Below, in pieces: positions 1-8,862 of a stretch of 64,000 nucleotides of DNA. Source of the stretch: Clostridia bacterium (GTDB taxonomy: Bacteria; Bacillota; Clostridia; Christensenellales; Aristaeellaceae). How positions within the stretch are numbered: the stretch's first letter is position 1; every line of letters begins with the position of its first letter. The notes under the pieces are model-generated. The model saw nothing but the letters and a program-made list of their open reading frames with translations, made no database searches and was not told where the DNA came from. The position numbers and the translations under genes were made by a program. The stretch covers positions 1-64,000 of the forward strand of contig JAFVVG010000040.1 in the NCBI GenBank assembly GCA_017502305.1, given 5' to 3'.

Positions 1-981
1 GCCTGGTACCTGGCCGGCGTGTTCTTCGGCACCGGCTGCGTGTCCGAGTGGACCATGGACGAAGAAGGCAAGGAGTTCGTCTCCGTGCGCGACACCTTCA
101 ACAGCCCCGAAGGCCTGATCGCCGCCAAGGGCATCGAAAAGCTGGTTAAGTCCCCCATGCACCTGTCCTCCTCCTCCGGCTCCGAGTTCGCCTCCGGCGC
201 TGCTGTGGTTGTGACCGGCATCTGGGATTATGAGACCGTCAAGGGCATCCTGGGCGACAACATGGGCGTGACCGATCTGCCCTCCTTCGAGGTTGACGGC
301 AAGTCCTATCACCTGGGTTCCTTCAACGGCTGCAAGCTGATGGGCGTGAAGCCCCAGGTTGACGCTGTGAAGGCTGCCGCCCTGCATCAGCTGGCCCAGT
401 ACCTGACTGGCGAAGCTTGCCAGATGGAGCGCTTCGAAGCCCGTGCTTGGGGCCCCTCCAACCTGAACGCTCAGGCTTCCGAGGCCGTGCAGGCCAACCC
501 CGGCCTGGTGGCCCTGAACATGCAGGCTCCCTACTCTGTGCCCCAGGGCCAGATCCACGGCTCCTGGTGGGATATCGCCAAGGTTATCGGCGATGACATC
601 AAGCTCGCTACCGACGAGGCCGGCCTGCAGGCTGCCCTGGACAACTACTACAACAAGATCGACGCCCTGTTCCAGCTGGACACCTCTGCCCTGCTGTTCG
701 TGGGTGCCTGGAACGGCTGGAACAACGCCGACGACACCAAGACCTTCTACTTCGAGAACAACACCCTGACCCTGGACGTTCCCGAGTCTGATTACATGGG
801 CGGCCGCATCGTGAATCCCGGCTCCTGGGATACCGATAAGGGCTTTGCTCAGGTTACCGTTGGCGCCGAGCTGATCAAGGATCTGGGCGCTGACAACCCC
901 GACAACAACATCGTGTTCGCTGAGGCCGGCAACTACACCGTGACCATCAACGGCACCGAAATCTCCATCGTGAAGAACTAA
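1..981 (+). CDS. Maltodextrin-type ABC substrate-binding protein, 3' part, with C-terminal beta domain
   Basis: Partial gene. The reading frame is open from base 1, so the signal peptide and first lobe lie outside the window; the first internal GTG at 19 is not a real start. The visible part looks like the second lobe of a family-1 (MalE-like) sugar-binding protein, with substitution-rich segments such as GAAVVVTGIWDY and the FNGCKLMGVKP hinge region. From about base 690 a further ~95 residues follow (VGAWNGWNN onward) that read as a beta-sandwich resembling SusF/CBM-type starch-binding modules. MalE proteins usually end before this point. The gene heads an operon with malF, malG and an MsmX/UgpC-type ATPase, so an imported maltodextrin-like oligosaccharide is the inferred ligand. 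Confidence 0.8.
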   Translation, partial: AWYLAGVFFGTGCVSEWTMDEEGKEFVSVRDTFNSPEGLIAAKGIEKLVKSPMHLSSSSGSEFASGAAVVVTGIWDYETVKGILGDNMGVTDLPSFEVDGKSYHLGSFNGCKLMGVKPQVDAVKAAALHQLAQYLTGEACQMERFEARAWGPSNLNAQASEAVQANPGLVALNMQAPYSVPQGQIHGSWWDIAKVIGDDIKLATDEAGLQAALDNYYNKIDALFQLDTSALLFVGAWNGWNNADDTKTFYFENNTLTLDVPESDYMGGRIVNPGSWDTDKGFAQVTVGAELIKDLGADNPDNNIVFAEAGNYTVTINGTEISIVKN

Positions 982-1045
982 TCAATCAGCCATTCTGGCC
1001 GCTGTGATCCCACAGCTGTGAACAGATACTGATGCTTCACACATT

Positions 1046-1078
1046 TGGCCGGAGCCAATACGATATTGGTTCCGGCCA
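1046..1078 (+). terminator. Stem-loop between binding-protein and permease genes
   Basis: A 14-bp stem (TGGCCGGAGCCAAT against ATTGGTTCCGGCCA, one mismatch) with a 5-base loop, followed only by TTTCTTCC. It is likely a partial terminator or 3' stabiliser that keeps binding-protein mRNA more abundant than the downstream permease mRNA. Confidence 0.6.
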
Positions 1079-1108
1079 TTTCTTCCATTAAAGGAGCGAA
1101 CAGCAGGC

Positions 1109-2653
1109 ATGAAGAAATACAGCGATCTTGAGTATTTGAAACTTTCCAAAGGGCAAAAGCTTCTTTACAAGATCACCAGCTTCTTCTGCGCTATTCCGCA
1201 GAAGATCGCCGGTCTTTTTGTCGCCCTGTGGAATCTGATCCTGAAGGGATACAACATCGTCAAAAACGAAGCCGTGGACATCTGGACCACCTTCGTTCAG
1301 GGCGATTGGAAAACCAAGGTTTCTTTCCTGGTCATGGGCTTTGGCAACATTGCCCGCGGCCAGATCCTTCGTGGACTTCTCTTCCTTTTGTTCGAAGTTG
1401 TCTTCATTGGCTACATGATCCTGGCCGGCGGCTACTGGCTCTCCATGCTGCCCAGCCTGGGCAAGGTGGGCCCCACCGAGGAGTATGACTTCGTTCTGGA
1501 CGCCTACTACACCGTCTATAACGACAACTCCTTCAAAATCCTTCTCTACGGCGTGCTGACGATCTTCTTCATCATCGGCTTTGTTTACACCTGGCGTGTA
1601 AACGTGCGGCAGAACAAGCTAGCCGAGAAGATCCTCAAGTCCGGCAAGAAGCTCAAGTCCGGCAAGGACGACCTGCGCTCCATGGTGGACGATAAGTTCC
1701 ACGCGACGCTCCTCTCCCTGCCCCTGACCGGCATCCTGATCTTCACGGTGATGCCCATCGTGTTCATGATCCTGGTTGCCTTCACCAATTATGACGGCGC
1801 CCACGACGGTTATTACAGCAACCTGTTTACCTGGGTAGGCTGGGATAACTTCAACACCATGCTGAACTGGAACGTGGCCAAGGGCGGCGGCAGCGTGCAG
1901 AGCTATGCGGCCACCTTCGGCGAGGTGCTCTCCTGGACGCTGATGTGGGCCTTCTTTGCCACCTTCACCAACTATTTCCTGGGCATGTTCGTGGCTATGG
2001 CCATCAACAAAAAGGGCATCAAGCTCAAGAAGCTGTGGCGTACCGTGCTGGTGCTGACCATCGCCATTCCCCAGTTTATTTCCCTTTTGTATGTTTCGAA
2101 GATGTTCGCCAAGAACGGCATCGTCAACGGCTTCCTGATGAGCATGGGCTGGATTTCCGAGGCGCTTCCCTTCTGGGAGGATCCCACCTGGGCCCGCATT
2201 ACGGTGATCCTGATCAACATCTGGATCGGCATCCCGCACCTGATGCTCATCACCACCGGCATTCTGATGAACATCCCCGCCGACCTGTACGAGTCCGCCC
2301 GTATCGACGGTGCCAACCCCTGGCAGCAGTACACCAAGATCACCCTGCCCTACATGCTGTTCGTCACCGGTCCCTACCTGCTGACGAGCTTCACCGGCAA
2401 CATGAACAACTTCAACGTGATCTACCTGCTCACAGGCGGCGCGCCAACCAACCCGGCAGCCTCCTCGGCGGCGGGCACAGTGGGCTATACAGACCTTCTG
2501 ATCACCTGGCTGTTCAAGATCACCCAGGGCGCCGAGAGCCAGTACTACCTGGCCTCCGTGGTGGGTATTCTGGTGTTCGTGGTCGTGGCGTTGATTTCCC
2601 TTGTGGTTTACAACGTGCTGCCCTCCATTAAGAACGAGGAGGATTTCCAGTGA
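1109..2653 (+). CDS. malF: Maltodextrin ABC transporter permease, MalF type
   Basis: Integral membrane subunit that, with MalG, forms the sugar channel. 514 aa. The C-terminal half is a standard MetI-like permease domain with the EAA loop (YESARIDGANPWQQY, about residues 394-408) that docks on the ATPase. The N-terminal ~200 residues add an amphipathic stretch, two to three membrane segments and a lysine-rich cytoplasmic loop, which matches the longer MalF rather than the shorter sugar permeases. An AAAGGAG lies 12 bases before the ATG. The gene ends in a TGATG junction with malG. Substrate is inferred from family resemblance only. Confidence 0.88.
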   Translation: MKKYSDLEYLKLSKGQKLLYKITSFFCAIPQKIAGLFVALWNLILKGYNIVKNEAVDIWTTFVQGDWKTKVSFLVMGFGNIARGQILRGLLFLLFEVVFIGYMILAGGYWLSMLPSLGKVGPTEEYDFVLDAYYTVYNDNSFKILLYGVLTIFFIIGFVYTWRVNVRQNKLAEKILKSGKKLKSGKDDLRSMVDDKFHATLLSLPLTGILIFTVMPIVFMILVAFTNYDGAHDGYYSNLFTWVGWDNFNTMLNWNVAKGGGSVQSYAATFGEVLSWTLMWAFFATFTNYFLGMFVAMAINKKGIKLKKLWRTVLVLTIAIPQFISLLYVSKMFAKNGIVNGFLMSMGWISEALPFWEDPTWARITVILINIWIGIPHLMLITTGILMNIPADLYESARIDGANPWQQYTKITLPYMLFVTGPYLLTSFTGNMNNFNVIYLLTGGAPTNPAASSAAGTVGYTDLLITWLFKITQGAESQYYLASVVGILVFVVVALISLVVYNVLPSIKNEEDFQ

Positions 2654-3549
2654 TGAGCGAAAAGAAATTGTTGGAACAGAACGCCTCCCCCATCCAGAAG
2701 CGCCACATGGGCCTGAAGGCCACCCGCGCCCTGAGCAACACCGCCATCTACGCGCTGCTGGTTGCCATCAGCGTCATCTGGCTGATTCCCTTTGCCTGCA
2801 TCCTGCTGCAGTCCTTCCGTGTGGAAAGCACCTGGCAGGTGGGCTACGTTATCCCCCAGCAGTGGGGCTTTGACAACTATGTCAACCTCTTCAAGACGGA
2901 CTTCCCCCGCTGGTATACCAATACCTTCACCGCAGCCCTGGTGACCGCTGTGTTGCAGACGATCATCGTGCTGTGCATGAGCTATACCCTGTCCCGTTTC
3001 CGCTTCAAGCTGCGCAAGCCCCTGATGCGGTTCATGCTGATCCTGGGCATGTTCCCCGGCATGCTGACGATGATCATCCTCTACCGCGTGCTGAAGGACC
3101 TGGGCCTGACCCAGGCCAACGCCGTGCCTGGCCTGATCCTGGTGTACATCGCCTCCTCCGGCATGGGCTACTACGTCTCCAAGGGCTTCTTCGACACGAT
3201 CCCGAAGTCCCTGGACGAGGCAGCCCGTGTGGACGGCGCCACCCGCTTCCAGGTGCTGAAGAAGATCATCCTGCCGCTTTCCAAGCCCATCGTGATCTAT
3301 ACCATCCTGACTGCCTTCATGGGTCCCTGGGGCGACTACGTTTTCGCCCAGTACATCTCCTTCGGTACCTCCTCGGGCATGAACGTGGCCGTTGGTCTGT
3401 ACCGCTGGCTGAACAAGGACCAGATCGCGGCCTCCTACACCATGTTCTGCGCAGGCGGCGTGCTGGTTGCCATTCCGGTTACCGTGCTGTTCATGTGCCT
3501 GCAGAAGTACTATGTTGAGGGCGTGACCGGCGGCGCCGTGAAGGGTTAA
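2653..3549 (+). CDS. malG: Maltodextrin ABC transporter permease, MalG type
   Basis: Second membrane subunit, about 298 aa with six predicted membrane segments and an EAA loop (LDEAARVDGATRFQVLKK). An in-frame GTG at 2650 is possible, but the ATG at 2653 gives the classic TGATG overlap with malF and lies about 10 bases after GAGGAGG at 2636-2642, so I chose it. The overlap implies translational coupling with malF. Confidence 0.88.
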   Translation: MSEKKLLEQNASPIQKRHMGLKATRALSNTAIYALLVAISVIWLIPFACILLQSFRVESTWQVGYVIPQQWGFDNYVNLFKTDFPRWYTNTFTAALVTAVLQTIIVLCMSYTLSRFRFKLRKPLMRFMLILGMFPGMLTMIILYRVLKDLGLTQANAVPGLILVYIASSGMGYYVSKGFFDTIPKSLDEAARVDGATRFQVLKKIILPLSKPIVIYTILTAFMGPWGDYVFAQYISFGTSSGMNVAVGLYRWLNKDQIAASYTMFCAGGVLVAIPVTVLFMCLQKYYVEGVTGGAVKG

Positions 3550-3595
3550 TCCCCTCCGCCACACTGATGGAATTTGAGAAAAGGAGACACAGAGT

Positions 3596-4723
3596 ATGGC
3601 AAGCGTTAAACTGACTGACGTCAAGAAAATATACGATAACAATGTAATCGCCGTTCACGATTTCAACCTGGAAATCGCGGACAAGGAATTCGTGGTGTTC
3701 GTCGGCCCCTCCGGCTGCGGCAAATCCACCACCCTGCGCATGATCGCCGGCCTGGAGGATATCTCCGACGGCACCGTGGAGATCGACGGCGTGGTGGTCA
3801 ACGACCTGCAGCCCAAGGACCGCGACATCGCCATGGTGTTCCAGAACTACGCCCTGTATCCCCACATGACGGTGTATGACAACATCGCCTTCTCCCTGCG
3901 GCTGAAGAAGATGCCCGAGGATGAGGTGTACGAGAAGGTCACCAACGCCGCCGAGATCCTGGGCATCACCGAATACCTGACCCGCAAGCCCCGCGCCCTT
4001 TCCGGCGGCCAGCGCCAGCGCGTGGCCATTGGCCGCGCCATGGTCCGCAATTCCAAGGTGTTCCTCATGGACGAGCCCCTCTCCAACCTGGATGCCAAGC
4101 TGCGTAACCAGATGCGCGCCGAGATCATTCTCCTGCGCCAGAAGCTGAACACCACCTTCGTCTACGTCACCCACGACCAGACCGAGGCCATGACCCTGGG
4201 CGACCGCATCGTCATCATGCGCGACGGCATCATCGAGCAGGTGGGCACCCCCACGGAAGTGTTCGAAAAGCCCAGCAATCTCTTCGTGGCCGAATTCATC
4301 GGCGCCCCCAAGATGAACCTGATCAACACCAAGCTGGAGCAGGTGGACGACAAGTACTACGTCACCCCCTTCGGCGCCAGGATCAAGGTGGGCGGCGAAA
4401 AGGGCAAGGAGCTGAAGGCTGCCGGCATCGCCCCCCAGGACGTGGTGCTGGGCGTCCGCCCCGAGCACATTGTGCTGGCTGAGGCCGGTTCCGAAAGCGC
4501 TATCCCCTGCACCCTGGAAGTCAACGAAATGATGGGCAGCGAATTGCACCTGCACGTCTACACCGAGGACGGCACCCGCCTGATCGTCCGTGTGCCCACC
4601 ATCAACCTGACCATCGATCAGCGCAATGAGCTGGTTTACGGCAAGAAGCTGTACATCACCTTCGAGGGCAAGGTCATGCACTTCTTCGGCAAGGAAACCG
4701 GCACCAACCTGATCTACGGCTAA
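3596..4723 (+). CDS. Sugar ABC transporter ATP-binding protein (MalK/MsmX/UgpC type)
   Basis: ATPase that powers the MalFG importer. 375 aa, the normal MalK length. Walker A GPSGCGKST is at residues 37-45, followed by Q-loop VFQNYALYPHMTV, signature LSGGQRQR, Walker B VFLMDEPLSNLDA and the H-loop THDQTEA. The C-terminal ~130 residues form the OB-fold (TOBE) regulatory domain typical of MalK/UgpC. It sits 46 bp after malG with AAAAGGAG before the ATG. In many Bacillota this ATPase is shared and encoded elsewhere. Here it is in the operon, so the importer is self-contained. Confidence 0.92.
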   Translation: MASVKLTDVKKIYDNNVIAVHDFNLEIADKEFVVFVGPSGCGKSTTLRMIAGLEDISDGTVEIDGVVVNDLQPKDRDIAMVFQNYALYPHMTVYDNIAFSLRLKKMPEDEVYEKVTNAAEILGITEYLTRKPRALSGGQRQRVAIGRAMVRNSKVFLMDEPLSNLDAKLRNQMRAEIILLRQKLNTTFVYVTHDQTEAMTLGDRIVIMRDGIIEQVGTPTEVFEKPSNLFVAEFIGAPKMNLINTKLEQVDDKYYVTPFGARIKVGGEKGKELKAAGIAPQDVVLGVRPEHIVLAEAGSESAIPCTLEVNEMMGSELHLHVYTEDGTRLIVRVPTINLTIDQRNELVYGKKLYITFEGKVMHFFGKETGTNLIYG

Positions 4724-4740
4724 TTCACCCAAACAAAAGG

Positions 4741-4770
4741 AGCGGTCCGATATGGACCGCTCTTTTTCTT
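4741..4770. terminator. Terminator of the mal operon
   Basis: Perfect 8-bp stem AGCGGTCC/GGACCGCT with a 5-base loop, followed by CTTTTTCTT on the + strand. It lies in the 45-bp gap between convergent genes and probably also ends the minus-strand Nudix operon. Confidence 0.85.
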
Positions 4771-5290
4771 ACGTGAAATAACCTTCCTCCACCAGCAGCT
4801 TCAGCACATGGTTGTCCCGCCGTACCAAGGCCTCCCCGATGGGATCGTCCCCACCGGCTACAGCACGCAGATTCTGTGTCACGGCTTCCTCGGGCGCAAC
4901 GAAGACCAGCGTATATCCAGCCTCCGTCTCATAGGCTTCCAGCCTTGTGGGAGCAATGCCCTCCCCCACGCTGCACAAGTAGTAGTCATTATCCTGCACG
5001 AAGGTATCCCCCAACATGCCCTTTTGCACGCTGTGTACCCTGCCGTAGGGGCGGATACTCTCCCTCAGCAGGGTCAGGCCGGTTTCCTCGGCCATTTCCC
5101 GCATCAGCGCGGCTTCCGGCGTTTCCCCCGCTTCAATGCCTCCACCTGGGAACGTATAGTAGCCGTACTTCCTATTGCAGACCATGGCCACCCTGCCCCT
5201 GCGGATCACGATCCCCCGCACGGAGGGCCGCACCACCACCGGGGCGTCCGGCGCGTAGTTCTTCATGTCCAGTTCCATCAACAGGCGCAT
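4769..5290 (-). CDS. Nudix hydrolase
   Basis: Probable pyrophosphohydrolase acting on a nucleoside-diphosphate-linked or related substrate that cannot be told from the sequence. About 173 aa. The Nudix box is complete (GGGIEAGETPEAALMREMAE followed by ETGL), with the metal-binding glutamates in place. A longer start at 5308 would overlap the preceding gene. The ATG at 5290 follows AAGGAG with 7-base spacing and lies 1 bp after the glycosidase stop codon, so the shorter form is preferred. It is the last gene of the regulator-glycosidase-Nudix operon. Confidence 0.85.
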   Translation of the reverse strand: MRLLMELDMKNYAPDAPVVVRPSVRGIVIRRGRVAMVCNRKYGYYTFPGGGIEAGETPEAALMREMAEETGLTLLRESIRPYGRVHSVQKGMLGDTFVQDNDYYLCSVGEGIAPTRLEAYETEAGYTLVFVAPEEAVTQNLRAVAGGDDPIGEALVRRDNHVLKLLVEEGYFT

Positions 5291-5291
5291 C

Positions 5292-6251
5292 TTACCGCTC
5301 CTTGGCATACCATTCCTTCACAACCTGCTCCGCCTTTTTACCCACAATGGAAAATCCCATTTCCGGCTGGCGCTGGGGCAGGCGGGTATACCAGTCCCAC
5401 CAGAACCAGCCCGCGAACCAGCTTTCATCCCACATGGCGCGGAAGCAGGATTCATAGAAGTTCGCCTGCTCATCCTCGTCATAGGGGAATTCACGGTGCG
5501 TGAAGTCATATGGCATCATGGCGCAGCCGCGGGCGCTGCGGCAGCCGATCTCCATGAAGATGATCTGCTTGCCCCCGTTCACCCGGGAAAGTTCTGCCAG
5601 GCGCTCCTTCTGGGCATTCCAGCGCGCCAGCATGTTTTCCATGCTCTCGCCGGGCTCATCCGCCACCCGGTAGTAGGCGGAGGTGCCGATGTAGTCCACC
5701 GCGTCCCACCACTTCACGCCAAACTCCTTGCCGTGATTGGTGTTGTAGACCAGCGGTCCGTGATACACCGTCCGCACGGCGGCAATGGCCTTGCGCCAGT
5801 ATTCTTCCTTGTGCTCGGTGCCCAGCATTTCGCAGCCCACGCAGAACATCTCGCACCCGGTTTCCTCGGCAATCTCCGCGTAGTGGCACAGAAAGGCGGT
5901 GTAGTTTTCAAACCACTCGTTCCAGTAGTTCTGGTCGCCCCAGTCCTTTTCCGGAAAACCGATATGGGCGCGCCACACGCCGTCGGCGCTGTTGACGATA
6001 GGCTTCATGCACACCTTCATGCCCAGGGCATGAAGCTTGTCCGCGGCGGTATAAACGTCCTTGTCCGTCACCGTATAGCGATAATCCGGACGGATCTGGG
6101 TGGAATAGAAATGATCCTGCCGGACCACAAAGGCCAGGGCCGCCCAGTCGCCGCCCAGGCCGGCCAGGCGCTCCATGGAGGCAGCAGCTTCCTCCGTCTG
6201 ATAGGCTCCCCGGCGGCCGTCAAAACCATAGGTGAATCCCTTGATGAACAT
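5292..6251 (-). CDS. GH113-like glycoside hydrolase (beta-mannanase family)
   Basis: Predicted TIM-barrel hydrolase, 319 aa, without a signal peptide, so probably cytoplasmic. The start (FIKGFTYGF), the KPIVN strand, the VGCEM motif (Glu141, candidate acid/base) and the FMEIGCRS motif (Glu234, candidate nucleophile) match the arrangement of GH113 beta-mannanases. A late aromatic cluster (WFAGWFWWDWY) would line the sugar site. It starts 9 bp after the response regulator stop codon, so the two-component system probably controls it or responds to the same sugar. The exact substrate, beta-mannan oligosaccharide or another, is inferred. Confidence 0.7.
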   Translation of the reverse strand: MFIKGFTYGFDGRRGAYQTEEAAASMERLAGLGGDWAALAFVVRQDHFYSTQIRPDYRYTVTDKDVYTAADKLHALGMKVCMKPIVNSADGVWRAHIGFPEKDWGDQNYWNEWFENYTAFLCHYAEIAEETGCEMFCVGCEMLGTEHKEEYWRKAIAAVRTVYHGPLVYNTNHGKEFGVKWWDAVDYIGTSAYYRVADEPGESMENMLARWNAQKERLAELSRVNGGKQIIFMEIGCRSARGCAMMPYDFTHREFPYDEDEQANFYESCFRAMWDESWFAGWFWWDWYTRLPQRQPEMGFSIVGKKAEQVVKEWYAKER

Positions 6252-6260
6252 ACATTTACC

Positions 6261-6944
6261 TCACACTACAAAGCGATAGCCAATGCCCCGCACGTTCTGG
6301 ATATACTTGGGCGCTGCGGGGTCATCCTCGATTTTCTGCCGCAAACGGCTGACGTACACCATAATGGCGTTCTCGTCGATCACGGCCTCGCCCCAGATCA
6401 TATCATAAAGCATATCTTTTGAAAAGATCCGGTTCACATTATCGATGAACAGCTTCATCATGGCGTTTTCTTTGGCGGAAAGGGGGATCTCCACGCCATG
6501 CTTGTACAGGCGCAGCGTGGAGGTATTATACGTGAAAGGCCCCGCAGTGATGGTGTGCTCCGCCTGGGGCAGGCTGTTGCGGCTGCGGCGGATCAGCGCC
6601 TTTACCTTGGCCCCCAGGGTCACCGGGTTGAAGGGCTTGGTGATGTAATCATCCGCGCCGATATCCAGGCCATAGAGGGTATCAAAATCCTCCTTGCGGC
6701 CGCTGACAATGATCACCGGCGTGCGGATACCGCGCTGCCGGATGGTTTCCACGGCGGTAAAGCCGTCCATCCCCCGCATGTTCACATCCATCAGGATCAG
6801 GTCATAGCTGCGCTCAGCCAGCATTTCCAGGGCCTTCTCGGCGCTGTCGGCACACTCTGCCGCAAGGCCGTTGGAGCGGATCACCTTGCTCAGAAGCGTC
6901 AGCACAGCCGCATCGTCATCCACGATGAGAACAATATCTGCCAT
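6261..6944 (-). CDS. OmpR/PhoB-family response regulator
   Basis: DNA-binding regulator, 227 aa. The receiver domain has the acidic pair DDD at residues 9-11, phosphoacceptor Asp53 (LILMDVNM), and conserved Ser81 and Lys103 (ITKPF). The C-terminal winged helix (about 130-227) carries ENAIMVYVSRLRQKIEDD and ends RGIGYRFVV. It is divergent from the adjacent histidine kinase, with starts about 83 bp apart, and is first in an operon with the GH113-like enzyme and the Nudix protein. Operators are not obvious in that gap. Confidence 0.9.
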   Translation of the reverse strand: MADIVLIVDDDAAVLTLLSKVIRSNGLAAECADSAEKALEMLAERSYDLILMDVNMRGMDGFTAVETIRQRGIRTPVIIVSGRKEDFDTLYGLDIGADDYITKPFNPVTLGAKVKALIRRSRNSLPQAEHTITAGPFTYNTSTLRLYKHGVEIPLSAKENAMMKLFIDNVNRIFSKDMLYDMIWGEAVIDENAIMVYVSRLRQKIEDDPAAPKYIQNVRGIGYRFVV

Positions 6945-7027
6945 ATGAAAACTCCTTTACAGGAAGATATATTTCCGTTATGATAATCATACACCAATTG
7001 TTTCCAGTTTACAAGGGGGGCTTTGCA

Positions 7028-8761
7028 TTGAAGCAACGTTCAAGGGTTCCCGTTTTTTCCTATATCATGCTTTCCGTTGCCGTGCTGATGATCGTTATCG
7101 GCTCGGTGGTGCTGGCCAACAGCTTCGCCCACTATAACGAGCTTTCCCTCACCCGGCAGGATCATCAGCTGGTGGAAATGGCCCAGGCCGCTGACGAAAG
7201 CATGGCCACCCAGCTGAGCCTTTACCGGCGCGACCTGGGTTATGTGCTGGACCGCCGCGGCTTTGTGGAGGCGGAAAAGCAATGGCTTCTCACCGGGGAC
7301 ACCCAGGCCCTGCTTACCCGCATGCAGGAGAATCTCATTGCCCAGAACCCGCTCATCCATGCCCTTCTGGTCATTCAGGATGATCAAGTGGTTCTTTCCT
7401 CCGCCGCAGACGGCACCGATTATTATTTCCCCACCGGCATGGAAGGCAGCCTGCAGCCCTGCTTCGGCGGCGATCAATCCATGTACCTGGCGCTGATCGA
7501 GGAAACCTCCGTCGCACGCTATGCCGCCCTGATGGACATGAACCTGTGGTATGAGGAGCTGACCCGCGTTTTCTCTGCCGAAGGCACCCGTCTCCTGCTG
7601 CTGGGCAGTCAGCAAAAGGTGCTTCTCCACCAGTGGCAGAACCAGAACCACGTTTCCGCCATGGAGGAGCTGACCACCGACAACTGCGACCGCCAGGCCG
7701 TGCGGCTGATGCTGAGCAGCCAGACCAGCGGCGAGCCGCTGACGGAATCCTACAACCTTCAGTATCCCGGAGACACCTTCGTCCATGAGATGCGCATGAC
7801 GGTCATTCCAGCCACGCAATGCCAGAACGGTTATTTCGTGGTGGGCCTCACCAGCGACTATGACGAAATCACCCAGCCCCTGCACGCTGTGGCCATCCGG
7901 CTGGTCATCTACGGCGGCATGGTCATCGCGGGCATTCTGCTGATGATGCTGATGGTCGTCCGCCTGGCCCGGCTGAACCACCGCCGCAACAGGCAGCTGC
8001 AGGAACAGATCCTCCTGAATGCAGAAACCCAGCAGCTCCTGGAAAAAACAAAGGAGCTGACCCACCACCAGCGCCTGGAAACCATCGGCACCCTGACGGC
8101 CAGCATCGCTCACGAATTCAACAACCTGCTGACCCCCATCATGGGCTATTCTATCCTTACTCTGGAAGGGCTGCCGGAGGAATGCGAGGACCTGGCGGAC
8201 AATGTCACCGAGATTTACGACGCCTCCCGCAAGGCCAAGGAAATCATCTCCCGGCTCAACGCCCTTTCCCGCCGCAACGATGAGGAAAACTTCCGTCCCC
8301 TTTCCCTCCGGGATCTGGTTCACAAAGCCCTCACCGTCGCCAGGCCGGCCCAGCCTGCGCACGTCACCACCACCGTAGAGGATCCGGCTGACCCGTGCTG
8401 TGTTTCCGGCATTGAAACCCAGCTTTCCCAGCTGCTTCTGAACCTGGTCCTCAACGCCTATCACGCCATGGAGGAATCCGGCGGGCATTTGACCATCACC
8501 ATCAGCCAGGAGGGGGACAGCGTGATCCTCCGGGTGGCGGATACTGGTTCCGGCATTGCCCCGGAGATTCTTCCCCACATCTTTGAGCCCTTCTTCACCA
8601 CCAAGGAGGCCGGCCGCGGCACAGGCCTGGGGCTGGCCATTGTGCAGCAGGTAGCCCAGAGCCACCACGGCAGCATTTCCGCCGAAAGCACGCCAGGCCA
8701 TGGCGCAACCTTCATCCTCCGGCTTCCCGCGGCAAATATGCCGGAAAATAACAATTCTTAA
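7028..8761 (+). CDS. Membrane sensor histidine kinase
   Basis: Sensor partner of the divergent response regulator. The chosen start is the TTG at 7028, because AAGGGGGG lies 7 bases before it; an upstream ATG at 6980 has no such site. About 577 aa: one membrane segment near residues 9-31, a ~250-residue extracytoplasmic sensor region, a second segment near 285-312, and a short linker without a clear HAMP. The HisKA box has His362 (SIAHEFNNLLTPI). The HATPase domain has N box LLLNLVLNAYHAME, G1 DTGSGIAPE, F box FEPFFTTK and G2 GRGTGLGLAI. The H box is NtrB-like although the partner is OmpR-like. The ligand is unknown. Confidence 0.9.
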   Translation: MKQRSRVPVFSYIMLSVAVLMIVIGSVVLANSFAHYNELSLTRQDHQLVEMAQAADESMATQLSLYRRDLGYVLDRRGFVEAEKQWLLTGDTQALLTRMQENLIAQNPLIHALLVIQDDQVVLSSAADGTDYYFPTGMEGSLQPCFGGDQSMYLALIEETSVARYAALMDMNLWYEELTRVFSAEGTRLLLLGSQQKVLLHQWQNQNHVSAMEELTTDNCDRQAVRLMLSSQTSGEPLTESYNLQYPGDTFVHEMRMTVIPATQCQNGYFVVGLTSDYDEITQPLHAVAIRLVIYGGMVIAGILLMMLMVVRLARLNHRRNRQLQEQILLNAETQQLLEKTKELTHHQRLETIGTLTASIAHEFNNLLTPIMGYSILTLEGLPEECEDLADNVTEIYDASRKAKEIISRLNALSRRNDEENFRPLSLRDLVHKALTVARPAQPAHVTTTVEDPADPCCVSGIETQLSQLLLNLVLNAYHAMEESGGHLTITISQEGDSVILRVADTGSGIAPEILPHIFEPFFTTKEAGRGTGLGLAIVQQVAQSHHGSISAESTPGHGATFILRLPAANMPENNNS

Positions 8762-8774
8762 AAAATATTCACAC

Positions 8775-8812
8775 AGCGTTTAGAGAGCGTTAAGGTGCGC
8801 ATGCTATATTAT
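8775..8812 (+). promoter_or_regulatory. Promoter with PhoB/OmpR-like direct repeat
   Basis: Two near-identical half-sites, AGCGTTTAG at 8775 and AGCGTTAAG at 8786, are 11 bp apart and end 10 bp before a TATATT/TATTAT -10 (8805-8812). They take the place of a -35 box. This is the usual layout for activation by an OmpR/PhoB-family regulator, and one is encoded 2 kb away. The pairing is inferred. Confidence 0.45.
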
Positions 8813-8862
8813 TCATGCCTGAATAAACTTCACGCAAATGATTAACCGGAGGTAATTCAACT

